A stretch of DNA of 35,078 nt. It comes from Candidatus Odyssella sp. GTDB taxonomy: Bacteria; Pseudomonadota; Alphaproteobacteria; Paracaedibacterales; Paracaedibacteraceae. The notes under the pieces were generated by a model. That model was not told where the DNA came from. It searched no databases and saw only the letters and a program-made list of their open reading frames with translations. The stretch lies in contig DYSP01000015.1 of the NCBI GenBank assembly GCA_020718185.1, positions 1-35,078 on the forward strand, in the 5' to 3' direction. The position numbers and the translations under genes were made by a program. Below, one piece after another: positions 8,703 to 18,235 of this stretch (positions are counted from its first letter, which is position 1; the number at the start of each line of letters is the position of its first letter).

Positions 8703-10073
8703 ATGGTGATGCAGCATCGAGTTGTGCCGGCAATTCAGTGGTATGAAGGAATGCTTTTGTCGCCACAGCATTTTCAACAACAGGAATTGCGTTGGCACCA
8801 GTTAACATCTATTCATTTAAATCATCTATCAGCTCATCATTGGGGGGCGATTGATTTAGAATTTGATCCGGTGACATTGCCAACGGGGTTGTTGCGGGTA
8901 TTGAATTTGAAAGCTATTATGCCAGATGGGTTGATTGTGACTCATTTGGCAACGCCTGAGTCATTTCAACTTGAATTAGATCTCAATCTGTTTAAACAAC
9001 AAATCATGGATATCGGAGCAACGGTTTATTTAGTCGTTCCTGAATATATTGATGGCCTTTCACCTCTTAGAAATGAAATGCCGCGATTTGGGTCTATTGA
9101 GGGGGAAACGGTAACCGACGATAATACAAGTGATAATGTTGTTCAAATTCCGCGATTAATTCCCAAAATTTCATTGATGATCAGCGATGTGCCACCCGCA
9201 CGTTATACATCGTTTCCTGTTGCTAAAGTGGGATATATGGATGAATCATTTATTCTAAAAGCATATGTTCCCCCTTGTTTTAGGGTGCCGCAGGTAAGTA
9301 TTCTTGGTGAAAAATGTGGTGTGTTGGTGCGACGGTTGCGAGAAAAAGCGGCATATTTGTCAGAAAAATGGCAGGCACAATTAGGAACTCCTTTGATTGG
9401 AGAAACGACATCTCAAATGCGCCCTTTAGTGCAGTCTCTACCGATTATTGAGCCATTATTATTATCTGACGTGGCTCATCCTTTTCAGCTTTATCAGGCA
9501 GTGTTGCAAGTGGCAGGGTATGTTTCAGCCTTACGATTAGGACAAATTCCACCTATTTTTCCATCTTATAATCATAATGATTTGCTCGGGACGTTTCAGT
9601 CTATATTTGATTGGGTGAATATTATTATTGATAGCATTGAAAAAGCTTATAGTATTTTGTTATTTGCACAACGTGAACGGCTATACACGATTAAAATTCA
9701 GCAAGAAATTTTTACACCGCAAATTTTAGTTGGCCTGAAAGCTCCGTCAACAATGACTGAAGGAGAACTTTCTGATTGGATGCAAGATGCTATTATTACA
9801 ACAGAGTCACATTTTGAATCTGCGCGCATTCGACGGATCACGGGGACTCATCGCGCAGTCGTACAAGATCAGGAATTATATGATTTGATGCCAGGTCGTG
9901 GTGTATTGATTTTTAAAATTGATGCGCAACCACAATTTATTTCTCCAGGAGAACGGCTAATTATTGTCAATCCTGCAGATACCAATGATAAACGACCAAC
10001 AGAGATTGTATTATATTTAAAACATAAAGATGTGGGAGCAAAAAAACATTCTCCTGCTGAGGATGTGAATTAA
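8703..10073 (+). CDS. tssK: type VI secretion baseplate protein TssK
   Basis: TssK is the trimeric baseplate adaptor that links the T6SS wedge complex to the TssL/TssM membrane complex. The 456-aa protein shows the family opening (VPAIQWYEGMLLSPQHFQQQ, about residues 8-27) and the expected length. ATGs at 8703 and 8709 are both possible; AGAGG lies 6 nt before the first. Its stop codon overlaps the tssL start by one base, so translation is probably coupled. It is the first gene of the tssK-L-M operon. Confidence 0.95.
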   Translation: MVMQHRVVPAIQWYEGMLLSPQHFQQQELRWHQLTSIHLNHLSAHHWGAIDLEFDPVTLPTGLLRVLNLKAIMPDGLIVTHLATPESFQLELDLNLFKQQIMDIGATVYLVVPEYIDGLSPLRNEMPRFGSIEGETVTDDNTSDNVVQIPRLIPKISLMISDVPPARYTSFPVAKVGYMDESFILKAYVPPCFRVPQVSILGEKCGVLVRRLREKAAYLSEKWQAQLGTPLIGETTSQMRPLVQSLPIIEPLLLSDVAHPFQLYQAVLQVAGYVSALRLGQIPPIFPSYNHNDLLGTFQSIFDWVNIIIDSIEKAYSILLFAQRERLYTIKIQQEIFTPQILVGLKAPSTMTEGELSDWMQDAIITTESHFESARIRRITGTHRAVVQDQELYDLMPGRGVLIFKIDAQPQFISPGERLIIVNPADTNDKRPTEIVLYLKHKDVGAKKHSPAEDVN

Positions 10074-10867
10074 TGGATATTATGCCAGCCTCATCAACAT
10101 TTTTGATGCAAAACTTTCAAGAATTTTATCGCGAAGTTTTAATCCAGAAAGAAAAGGCGTTGAGAACGCTTGATTCATCAAATTTATCAGTAGATGAGCT
10201 AGATGATAAAAAAGCCGAATTTGAAAAAATTACGGATCGTATTCAAGTAAAATTTCGACAAATGTTTGAACGCTTTTCGTTAACTGCTCAAAACCAAGTT
10301 GGCGAATTTGCTATTAGTCATTTTCAAGAAGCTCTTTATATTATGGTTGCTTTGGTCGATGAAGTTTTTTTAGCCTTTTCATGGCCAGGGCAAAAACGCT
10401 GGGAAAACAATCTGTTAGAGGCGCAAATTTTTCATACACAAATAGCCGGGGAACAGCTTTATAAAAAATTAGATATGCTGATTGAAGTCAATGATCCTGT
10501 GCGTAATGATTTAGCTATAATCTATCTGATGGTACTTTCTTTGGGGTTTCGCGGGCAGTATCGCGGTGAAAATGATGTGGGCAAAGTTGCCTGGTACCGT
10601 GAACAGCTTTGTAGCATGATTAATCACCATGGGGTGACGCTTTATCACCCAGGTCGTGAGCGTTTGATTCCAGCTCTTTATGAGTATAATGTAACCGCAT
10701 CTCCTGGTAAAGGACTGCCTGATCTTAGAACGTGGTTTATGGCTTTTGGGGGTCTTTTTTTGATTTATCTATTTATTGCGTCCATGGTTTGGTATAACGT
10801 CGTGCGTGATCTTGATGGCGTTATTGGACAGATCTTATCGCAAGCACAAAAGTTAGGTTTATCATGA
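10073..10867 (+). CDS. tssL: type VI secretion inner membrane protein TssL (DotU/IcmH family)
   Basis: TssL is the tail-anchored inner membrane protein of the T6SS trans-envelope complex and binds TssM and TssK. The 264-aa protein has the DotU cytoplasmic helical domain with ALVDEVFL (about 92-99), the AGEQLYKKLD motif and LSLGFRGQYRGE (about 160). A single C-terminal membrane span follows (about residues 222-243) with a short periplasmic tail. There is no peptidoglycan-binding OmpA-like extension. It overlaps tssK by 1 nt and tssM by 4 nt (ATGA). Confidence 0.95.
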   Translation: MDIMPASSTFLMQNFQEFYREVLIQKEKALRTLDSSNLSVDELDDKKAEFEKITDRIQVKFRQMFERFSLTAQNQVGEFAISHFQEALYIMVALVDEVFLAFSWPGQKRWENNLLEAQIFHTQIAGEQLYKKLDMLIEVNDPVRNDLAIIYLMVLSLGFRGQYRGENDVGKVAWYREQLCSMINHHGVTLYHPGRERLIPALYEYNVTASPGKGLPDLRTWFMAFGGLFLIYLFIASMVWYNVVRDLDGVIGQILSQAQKLGLS

Positions 10868-13800
10868 ACGCACTTTCTTCATTTTTTTCTGGGATCACGG
10901 CATACCTTCCTTACATATTAATTGGGATGGTAGTGATAGCTCTCATTGTCATGATTTTAGTTGTTGTATTTACGTCAACATCTGTTAAACGTGCCGCTCT
11001 TAAAAAAGCACCACCTAAAGCAACGGTTGAAAATCCCAGAGCAACTCGGCCACCAGAAGATAAAATGCCACCGCGGTGGGGGCGGATTTCAGAAATTTTA
11101 TCCACACGAGGCTATTTTCATGTTGGTGATATTAGCTTAACGTTTTTGCGAGCATTAGATTTATTGCGGCAGCGTTTAGATACGGTTAACTTTAAATATT
11201 TTATGCCGTGGTATTTAATGATAGGCCCAGAAAAATCTGGTAAAACTACGTTAATGAATCGATCGGAATTAGTGTTTCCATTGGGTCAACCAAATTTTGG
11301 CGTTGAAGATCCTCATCCCGGTATCAAGTGGTGCTTTTTAAATCGTGGCGTCGTGTTAGATGTAAATGGGGGCTTTTTTATCTCAAAAGAAGGGGTGAAA
11401 GCTGATGAAAAGGGGTGGCGAACAGTTCTAACATTACTTAATCGTTACCGTACACGCCGACCCATTGATGGTATTTTGTTGACAATTCCAGTTTCAGATC
11501 TTTATGGCGTGAATAAACTTACGCTGGATGAAATTAAGGATCGAGCCCGGTTTATGGCTCAAAAATTGTCCTCAACTCAAAGTATTCTAAGCCTTAGACT
11601 GCCTGTTTATGTTATTTTAACAAAGTGCGATGTTTTGCCGGGTTTTCAAAGTGTTTGCCAGTCAATTCCACCTAAAAATCGCCACAATATTTTGGGCTGG
11701 TCTTCACCGTATCATCCAGGTACAGCTTTTATGCCTGTTTGGATTGATGAAGCGTTTGGGCACCTTCACTATCAATTAAACCAATTGCGTATGGAAATTT
11801 TGGCGCAAGGCGCATCACCTGAAATTCGTGATGGAGTCTTTATTTTTCCCTATGAATTGTCGCATTTGATAGCCCCTTTAACGACCTATTTGGCGCAAAT
11901 TTTTAAAGTAAATTCGTATGATGAATCTTTAGTTTTACGCGGAATTTATTTGGCGGGGGATAGTGGTATTAATATTGATTTTAGCCAGTTAAACACCACA
12001 CCTCACTATGATGAGTTTGAATCTGAGGTGCCAGAAGTTGAAGAGCAGGAAACGCTGGTTGCAGAAGATGGTACGCCTATTATTCGCTTAAATATTGGAA
12101 ATTTAGAAGTTAATCCTCTAGAAGACAGTAACCCTTCTGAGCGTATTTTCTTTTTTAATGATGTACTAAATGAAAAAGTTTTCAAGGAAACCGGCCTTGC
12201 TCAACCTATTCACCATCGTTTAATTTCGATGAATCGCAACCTCAATTATGCAAAAGTTGGTATTGTTGGGGCTATGGGGTTAAGTACGATTGGGTTAATG
12301 CATGCCTATGATCGTATGAGTATGAGCCGTGATTATTTATTGCCTGCTTTGGGTAAAATCAATACTACGCTTTATCGAATTCCCGAATCACGTATTGATG
12401 AAAGTATGGCCACATCGCATTTGTTTGACCAACAAGCACGGCAACTTCTTGATATGATGAATAATATTGATAAGGCGAGCTTTTTTTCTATCTTTATGCC
12501 ATCTTCTTGGTTGAGTCCAGTCCAGAGTAATCTACGTGTAGCCTTAAAAGTCTCGTTTGATCAAATTATTTTGCGAACAATTTATGTTGATTTGTTGATG
12601 AAATCACGTGACTTATTAACTTTACGCCCAACACCTAAAGATGTAACAGAATCACTTGCCGTTCAATTACAACCTACAGCCACTGTTGAATATCAATTGC
12701 TTAAAGGTTTTGTTGAGCGATTCATCGAACTTTCAGACAACATTGATAAGTATAATCAGCTGCAAGATAGCAGTGATTCCTCACTCATTAGGGATCTGGC
12801 TGCTTATACGCTAGGGGTAGAATTACCTAAAGAGTTCATTGAAAACTATTCACGATTTCGTCGCATTCTCAAAGAAATTCCTTATCCTAAGATTGATTTA
12901 AAGCCGTATCAAGGAGCAGCGCGCGAAACGTTGTCGATTCTTTATAATTACTTTTTGCAAGATTTGCTTTCAACAAGTGAGCCACACTCTATCATTGGTA
13001 AAATAAACTACATCTTAAACGAATTTGGACATAATAGTCTGGATAGTCTGCCAAAATTAGACTATCTGCGTGCTATATCAAAGGATCTGAATACGTCTAT
13101 TACTGCTATGGGGAAACCGGGAAGTAATTGGCTTGATGGACAATATTTTGACCCAGGAAGTGGGTTTTCTGACCTGATGACGTCGATTAGCCAATTCCCA
13201 ATGTTTGGCCCAGAAATGGTGGACGCATTTGCAACGACAACTGCACTAAATTTTAATAATTTTCAGGCATTTTTACGCCAATTAAATACACTTTTATTAG
13301 AACCAAGTGTGGCGGTTGCGTCTGCAGACAAACCTGTTTATCCTTCTGATGGGTTAATTGCTCTTGAAAAAAGCTTAGCCGTTTTATTTGAACAACAATT
13401 TATGGCGGCTCCATCGGGTGAGAAAATGATCACGGATATTCCACCAGATCAAGTGGTTTTCTGGAATCCAAAACTTGTTGATTTGGCTGCTGAAGAAATT
13501 AAAAAATTTCAGGATTTTGTAGAAAAAAAGCTGCCTGAATTTCCACCAGTTGTTCGTGAAACCCTTAAACAAATTGCACGTAAAAGTCTGCAAGATAATA
13601 TTTATTCATTATTAGCAAAAGCGCAAACAATTGCACCCATTTCACAAGCTACAAATGGGACTGCAGCTGCAGAAGAAACATTGCGCAATAAAATTGCAGA
13701 TGTACGAGAAATATCTCCTAAGTTTACTCAACTTTTAGAAATTATGAGTCAAGGTGGCATTGGTACGGGCTTTGTTCAGATGAGAACAATGCTTGGAACG

Positions 13801-15258
13801 CTGTCGAGTCGATTGCTTGCTCAAGTCGATCAATTGTTGACGGGCTATAAACTTTACCGTGTCAAAGATGATAATTTCAACTGGTGGGATGGGATGAATT
13901 CACCGATGTTAGAAGGGTTTAGTGTTCAGGATACCCAGGATATGAAATCTTTTCTAGAGCAGCAACGTCAACTGCTTCGTAATCTTGCCTTGGATTATGC
14001 AGAACCCATGGTTCATTTTCTTTCCTCGCCGGTGATGAAGGAATTTGACGGAAATCTACTTTTACTTAACAAGTGGCGTCGAATTATTGACGAAGTTAAA
14101 GCTTATGAGAGCAAGCGTCCCGACAATACAATTAATGTTCTTGAGACTGCAATTACAACTGATCTGATGTCTATTGATCTAAAAAAATGTTTTAAAGCAA
14201 TTCCACTAGAACAAGTTAAACATGCCTCAGGTGATTTTTTCACGAATCGTCAGATTGCGCTAAAACGTGGCATTCTTGCGCGGTGTGAAGTATTGCAACG
14301 TCAAAAAGCAATTGATGGCTATAAAAAACTTTCTGGATATTTTAATGATAACTTGAAACAAAAATTTCCTTTTATATTAAAGGCTGCTAATAATACGCCC
14401 GAAGCCGAACCAGATGATATTAAAGAATTTTTCAAAATTTATAAGGATGTGGGCGATGCGCCAAAGGTTATTTTAGATCAGGTTTATCAATTAGGCACAG
14501 ATGCTCAAGATGCTTATAATTTTCTACAGTCTATGGAAAAAGTAAAAACGTTTTTTGATCCTTATCTTAGTTCTAAAAATCCGGCTGATTTACCAGCTTT
14601 TGACTTTACTGTTAACTTTCGCACCAATCAAGCAAAGGAAGTAAAAGGGAATTTAATTATTGATTGGGAAGCAATGCCCGATGATCAAACAAAAATCACG
14701 AACCATGATAAAAGTCGCAATGGCAAGTGGATTTTTGGGGATGATTTTACTTTAAGTTTACGTTGGCCAAATGTATCGCAAACACAGCCCTATATGGATC
14801 CAGCTCAAGTGCCAGTGATGACGGTGGAAAACGGAATAGCGAAGTTTGCCTATCCAGGTCGTTGGTCTTTGTTGTGGATGTTACGCAAACAAATAGCGCC
14901 AACAGCGGATTATAGCCCGATTACAGATCCATTCCCTTATGTGTTAAAGTTTAGTATTCCAAATGGTCCAGTAGAAAAGACAACAGTTTATACGACAGTG
15001 ACTCTTCTGACACCACCAAAAGGGACAAAGTCTGGAAAGCCAATGCGATTACCAGATTTTCCTGAAGGTGCGCCAGAATTGCCGGAATCAGTGACCAGTA
15101 AGGCTGATGAGTCAGTGTTAGTCAATGGTACGGTGGAAGATATTGAACCTCAGGATCAACCAGAAGAGCCAATGCCAGAGCCAACTGAAGCACCATCACC
15201 AAAAGATGATAAAAAGAAAGAGGAAAAACCTGCTGCTGATGTGAATGCTGCAGAGTAG
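10864..15258 (+). CDS. tssM: type VI secretion inner membrane protein TssM (IcmF family)
   Basis: TssM is the large inner membrane protein forming the pillars of the T6SS membrane complex. At 1464 aa it is longer than many homologues. One hydrophobic N-terminal segment is visible (about 13-37), then a cytoplasmic NTPase-like domain with Walker A GPEKSGKT (121-128). A second span lies near 463-480 and a long periplasmic helical region follows. Most family members have two N-terminal spans, so the single one here is unusual. The last 80 or so residues form a Pro/Glu/Lys-rich, probably disordered tail. The start overlaps tssL by 4 nt. No tssJ, tssB/C, hcp or vgrG follows in this window, so the rest of the apparatus must lie elsewhere. 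Confidence 0.95.
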   Translation: MNALSSFFSGITAYLPYILIGMVVIALIVMILVVVFTSTSVKRAALKKAPPKATVENPRATRPPEDKMPPRWGRISEILSTRGYFHVGDISLTFLRALDLLRQRLDTVNFKYFMPWYLMIGPEKSGKTTLMNRSELVFPLGQPNFGVEDPHPGIKWCFLNRGVVLDVNGGFFISKEGVKADEKGWRTVLTLLNRYRTRRPIDGILLTIPVSDLYGVNKLTLDEIKDRARFMAQKLSSTQSILSLRLPVYVILTKCDVLPGFQSVCQSIPPKNRHNILGWSSPYHPGTAFMPVWIDEAFGHLHYQLNQLRMEILAQGASPEIRDGVFIFPYELSHLIAPLTTYLAQIFKVNSYDESLVLRGIYLAGDSGINIDFSQLNTTPHYDEFESEVPEVEEQETLVAEDGTPIIRLNIGNLEVNPLEDSNPSERIFFFNDVLNEKVFKETGLAQPIHHRLISMNRNLNYAKVGIVGAMGLSTIGLMHAYDRMSMSRDYLLPALGKINTTLYRIPESRIDESMATSHLFDQQARQLLDMMNNIDKASFFSIFMPSSWLSPVQSNLRVALKVSFDQIILRTIYVDLLMKSRDLLTLRPTPKDVTESLAVQLQPTATVEYQLLKGFVERFIELSDNIDKYNQLQDSSDSSLIRDLAAYTLGVELPKEFIENYSRFRRILKEIPYPKIDLKPYQGAARETLSILYNYFLQDLLSTSEPHSIIGKINYILNEFGHNSLDSLPKLDYLRAISKDLNTSITAMGKPGSNWLDGQYFDPGSGFSDLMTSISQFPMFGPEMVDAFATTTALNFNNFQAFLRQLNTLLLEPSVAVASADKPVYPSDGLIALEKSLAVLFEQQFMAAPSGEKMITDIPPDQVVFWNPKLVDLAAEEIKKFQDFVEKKLPEFPPVVRETLKQIARKSLQDNIYSLLAKAQTIAPISQATNGTAAAEETLRNKIADVREISPKFTQLLEIMSQGGIGTGFVQMRTMLGTLSSRLLAQVDQLLTGYKLYRVKDDNFNWWDGMNSPMLEGFSVQDTQDMKSFLEQQRQLLRNLALDYAEPMVHFLSSPVMKEFDGNLLLLNKWRRIIDEVKAYESKRPDNTINVLETAITTDLMSIDLKKCFKAIPLEQVKHASGDFFTNRQIALKRGILARCEVLQRQKAIDGYKKLSGYFNDNLKQKFPFILKAANNTPEAEPDDIKEFFKIYKDVGDAPKVILDQVYQLGTDAQDAYNFLQSMEKVKTFFDPYLSSKNPADLPAFDFTVNFRTNQAKEVKGNLIIDWEAMPDDQTKITNHDKSRNGKWIFGDDFTLSLRWPNVSQTQPYMDPAQVPVMTVENGIAKFAYPGRWSLLWMLRKQIAPTADYSPITDPFPYVLKFSIPNGPVEKTTVYTTVTLLTPPKGTKSGKPMRLPDFPEGAPELPESVTSKADESVLVNGTVEDIEPQDQPEEPMPEPTEAPSPKDDKKKEEKPAADVNAAE

Positions 15259-15273
15259 AGACCATTGCATTAC

Positions 15274-15427
15274 GAATCAAAGTTTGGTTTGTTGCTTTTT
15301 AAATTTACCGAGCATAATTTTCAAACTTTGACTCACGAAGAGTATAGTAATTTATATGAAGGTAAGATAAAGTTGGGTAAAAGATATCCAACATAAAATA
15401 AATATACTGATGATGAATCAAACTTTG
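15274..15427. repeat. three related 13-mers in the tssM-alr gap
   Basis: GAATCAAAGTTTG (15274-15286), CAAACTTTGACTC (15322-15334) and GAATCAAACTTTG (15415-15427) are near-identical or inverted versions of one word. The first two can pair (12 of 13) around a 35-nt loop, but no T run follows, so this is not a clear terminator. The 207-nt gap holds no gene. The repeats could be operator half-sites or chance; I cannot tell. Confidence 0.35.
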
Positions 15428-15498
15428 TATTTCTGTCTTCCCATCTTGACATATAAGGTGTTATCTTGCCTGCGTCTTTTGAATCAAAAAGGGGATAC

Positions 15499-16659
15499 AT
15501 GTCCATTTCTTTAAATTATTCACCTGTGGTTGACCAAGCGGTATCAACAACCTTAACTGGCTTGCCGCCTTCTGCCTATTCTGCGCTAATTGTAAATTTA
15601 CATGCAACGGTTGAAAACTATGCTAGATTGTCCAGTATTGCTGGAAAAGCAGAGTGTGCTGCCGTTTTAAAAGCAGATAGTTATGGATTAGGCGCTGTGC
15701 CTATTGGTTTACGTTTACAAGAAAGTGGATGCCGTACCTTTTTTGTTGCCTATATTGATGAGGGGATTCAGCTTCGACAAGCCTTTATTCAACATAACAT
15801 TGAAGTAGACATTTTTGTCTTAAATGGTCTTTTGCCTGGACTAGAGTCTACATTTACTGATTATAATTTAATTCCCACTTTAACAGATTTAGATCAAGTT
15901 AGCCGTTGGCAAGAATACGCTAAGACAGTGGGGCGTAAACTACCAGCCTCTCTTCATATCGATACGGGAATGGCTCGCACTGGGTTACCTGGCAAAGAGA
16001 TTCAATCATTATTAGATTCACAATTATTAAGTGGTATTGATATTAAGCTGATTTTAAGCCAAATGGTATATAGCCATGGCGAAGATCCAGTCTATAGCGC
16101 CTTTCAGCGCCAACGTTTTGAATCGGCTTTGCGGCAATTACCAAAAGCACCAGCAAGTCTTTCAAAATCTGGCGCTATTTTTCTAGGAGCGGATTATCAT
16201 TATCAAATGGTGCGTCCTGGGATTGGTCTTCATGGAATTAATCCAACAACAGATCAAGAAAATCCATTACTACCGGTGGTGAGTCTATGGGCAAAAGTTT
16301 ATCAAGTGCAAGATGTTGTATGTGGCCAAACGATTGGTTATTCTCAAACATTTCAAGTCAAATCGCCAATGAAAATTGCAACAATTACACTTGGTTATGC
16401 CGATGGATATCCTTGGACATTGGCTAATAAAGGATATGTATATTTTGGTGATTATCAGGCGCCAATTGTGGGACGAATTTCGATGGATTTGATGACTGTT
16501 GATGTAACTCATATACCAGAGTCCTTGGTTCATAATGGTGCATGGGCACAAATCATTGGTCAAGAGATGACAATCGATAAAATTGCACAAGCAGCAGGAA
16601 CTGTGCCGTATGAAGTTCTCTTGGGGTTGGGAAAAAGATTTCAACGAATTTACACTTAA
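15499..16659 (+). CDS. alr: alanine racemase
   Basis: Alr is the PLP enzyme that interconverts L- and D-alanine for peptidoglycan synthesis. The PLP lysine sits in AAVLKADSYGLG (Lys58 from this start). The HIDTGMARTGL, TIGYSQTF (probable catalytic tyrosine region), LGYADGYP and GRISMDLMTVDV motifs follow in order. I chose the ATG at 15499, which has AAGGGG just upstream and gives 386 aa. A TTG at 15466 with an AAGG site 7 nt before it would add 11 residues. It lies 20 nt before mlaE and may be cotranscribed with it. A D-alanine supply implies that this organism makes peptidoglycan. Confidence 0.95.
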   Translation: MSISLNYSPVVDQAVSTTLTGLPPSAYSALIVNLHATVENYARLSSIAGKAECAAVLKADSYGLGAVPIGLRLQESGCRTFFVAYIDEGIQLRQAFIQHNIEVDIFVLNGLLPGLESTFTDYNLIPTLTDLDQVSRWQEYAKTVGRKLPASLHIDTGMARTGLPGKEIQSLLDSQLLSGIDIKLILSQMVYSHGEDPVYSAFQRQRFESALRQLPKAPASLSKSGAIFLGADYHYQMVRPGIGLHGINPTTDQENPLLPVVSLWAKVYQVQDVVCGQTIGYSQTFQVKSPMKIATITLGYADGYPWTLANKGYVYFGDYQAPIVGRISMDLMTVDVTHIPESLVHNGAWAQIIGQEMTIDKIAQAAGTVPYEVLLGLGKRFQRIYT

Positions 16660-16679
16660 TATAACAAAAGTAGGTTAAT

Positions 16680-17453
16680 ATGGGATTTTTAAGTGCCATT
16701 GGCAAAATAAGTATTGCCTTCATTGCAACAACAGGGCGAATAGGGTTGTTTTTTGTTGAATCAATTCTCTGCTTGATGCGACCACCATGGTATTGGCGAC
16801 AAATTGGAGCACAGCTTATCAAAATCGGTTATTTTTCTTTGCCAGTAGTAGGGTTAACCGCTATTTTTACAGGAATGGTTTTGGCGCTGCAAAGTTATAC
16901 GGGTTTTTCACGTTTTTCTGCAGAAGGGGCAGTGGCAACTGTTGTTGTTTTATCGATGACGCGTGAACTAGGCCCGGTTCTAGCAGGGTTAATGGTGGCA
17001 GGGCGTGTGGGCGCGTCAATGGCCGCGGAAATTGGCACCATGCGGGTCACAGAACAAATCGATGCGCTGACGACACTTTCTACTAATCCAATGCAATATC
17101 TAGTTGTCCCTCGGCTTATTGCCGGTGTTCTTATGATGCCAATTTTAGTGTTTGTTGCTGATATTATTGGGGTTTTAGGCGGTTATCTGGTTAGTGTTTA
17201 TCAATTGGGATTTAATTCGGGTAATTATTTGCAAAAAACCCTACAATATCTTGAACCTCAAGATGTTACGTCTGGATTGATTAAGGCTGCGGCCTTTGGC
17301 TTGATTATTTCACTGATGGGTTGCTATCACGGCTATTATTCAGCACGTGGTGCAGAAGGTGTTGGCCGAGCAACGACGAATGCTGTGGTTGGGTCATCAA
17401 TTCTCATTTTATGTATGAACTATGCTTTAACGGCGATTTTGTTTAATCGATGA
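16680..17453 (+). CDS. mlaE: MlaE-type ABC transporter permease (lipid transport)
   Basis: MlaE-family permeases form the inner membrane part of ABC systems that move phospholipids between membranes and maintain outer membrane asymmetry. The 257-aa protein has about five hydrophobic spans and the family signature around residues 100-125 (ELGPVLAGLMVAGRVGA, then AAEIGTM and VTEQIDAL). The ATG follows an AGTAGG site. It overlaps mlaF by 4 nt (ATGA), so the two subunits are translationally coupled. No MlaD-type substrate-binding gene follows. Confidence 0.94.
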   Translation: MGFLSAIGKISIAFIATTGRIGLFFVESILCLMRPPWYWRQIGAQLIKIGYFSLPVVGLTAIFTGMVLALQSYTGFSRFSAEGAVATVVVLSMTRELGPVLAGLMVAGRVGASMAAEIGTMRVTEQIDALTTLSTNPMQYLVVPRLIAGVLMMPILVFVADIIGVLGGYLVSVYQLGFNSGNYLQKTLQYLEPQDVTSGLIKAAAFGLIISLMGCYHGYYSARGAEGVGRATTNAVVGSSILILCMNYALTAILFNR

Positions 17454-18235
17454 AAGGCACCTCTTCTATGTCACCTGTCGTACCAAAAATTCAAGTCCGC
17501 GGTCTTTGTAAAAGCTTTGGCAAAAAAATGATCCTTGATCATATTGATCTTGATTTAATGTCAGGTGAATCTTTTGTTCTGATCGGGGGATCGGGCACTG
17601 GGAAGTCGGTTTTAATTAAGTGTATCATCGGGTTACTTCAACCAGATAGTGGTGAAATTCTAGTTGATGGCGTCAATATCGCAAAAATTAGTCGCCATGA
17701 ACGCCAATCACTGCTTTCAAAATTTGGCATGCTTTTTCAGGGAGGGGCGCTTTTTGACAGTTTGCCCGTTTGGCAAAATATTTGCTTTGGGTTGATGCAT
17801 GAGAAAAAAATCACCAAGTCAGAAGCAAAAAAAATTGCTATTCAGTTATTACAAGCGGTTAATTTAGATGCAGCAATTGCTGATGTTTACCCAGCAGAAC
17901 TTTCAGGTGGGATGCAAAAACGCGTTTCTTTAGCGCGCGCCATTGCCATGAAGCCAGAGGTTATTTTCTTCGACGAACCAACAACGGGACTTGATCCAAT
18001 TGTAAGTGGCAATATTAATGATTTGATTATTAAATGTGTACGCGATATTGGCGCTAGTGCAATTACCATTACTCATGATCTGAACAGTTTGCGCCGTATC
18101 GCCGACCGTGTGGGCTTGCTATTTCAAGGAAAAATGATTTGGGTGGGTTCGTTAGCAGAACTTGAAACAACAGATAATCCGTATGTCACCCAATTCATTA
18201 ACGGTCGTGCGGACGGGCCGTTTACGACCGGTTAA
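17450..18235 (+). CDS. mlaF: MlaF-type ABC transporter ATPase (lipid transport)
   Basis: This is the cytoplasmic ATPase partner of MlaE. The 261-aa protein has Walker A GGSGTGKS (46-53), the Q-loop MLFQGGALFDSL (about 94-105), the signature LSGGMQKR (151-158), Walker B VIFFDEP (171-177) and the switch His209. LFQGGALFDSL and SGGMQKRV are typical of the Mla/Mkl group. A second in-frame ATG lies at 17468. The last 14 nt overlap the 3' end of the convergent gene at 18222. Confidence 0.94.
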   Translation: MKGTSSMSPVVPKIQVRGLCKSFGKKMILDHIDLDLMSGESFVLIGGSGTGKSVLIKCIIGLLQPDSGEILVDGVNIAKISRHERQSLLSKFGMLFQGGALFDSLPVWQNICFGLMHEKKITKSEAKKIAIQLLQAVNLDAAIADVYPAELSGGMQKRVSLARAIAMKPEVIFFDEPTTGLDPIVSGNINDLIIKCVRDIGASAITITHDLNSLRRIADRVGLLFQGKMIWVGSLAELETTDNPYVTQFINGRADGPFTTG

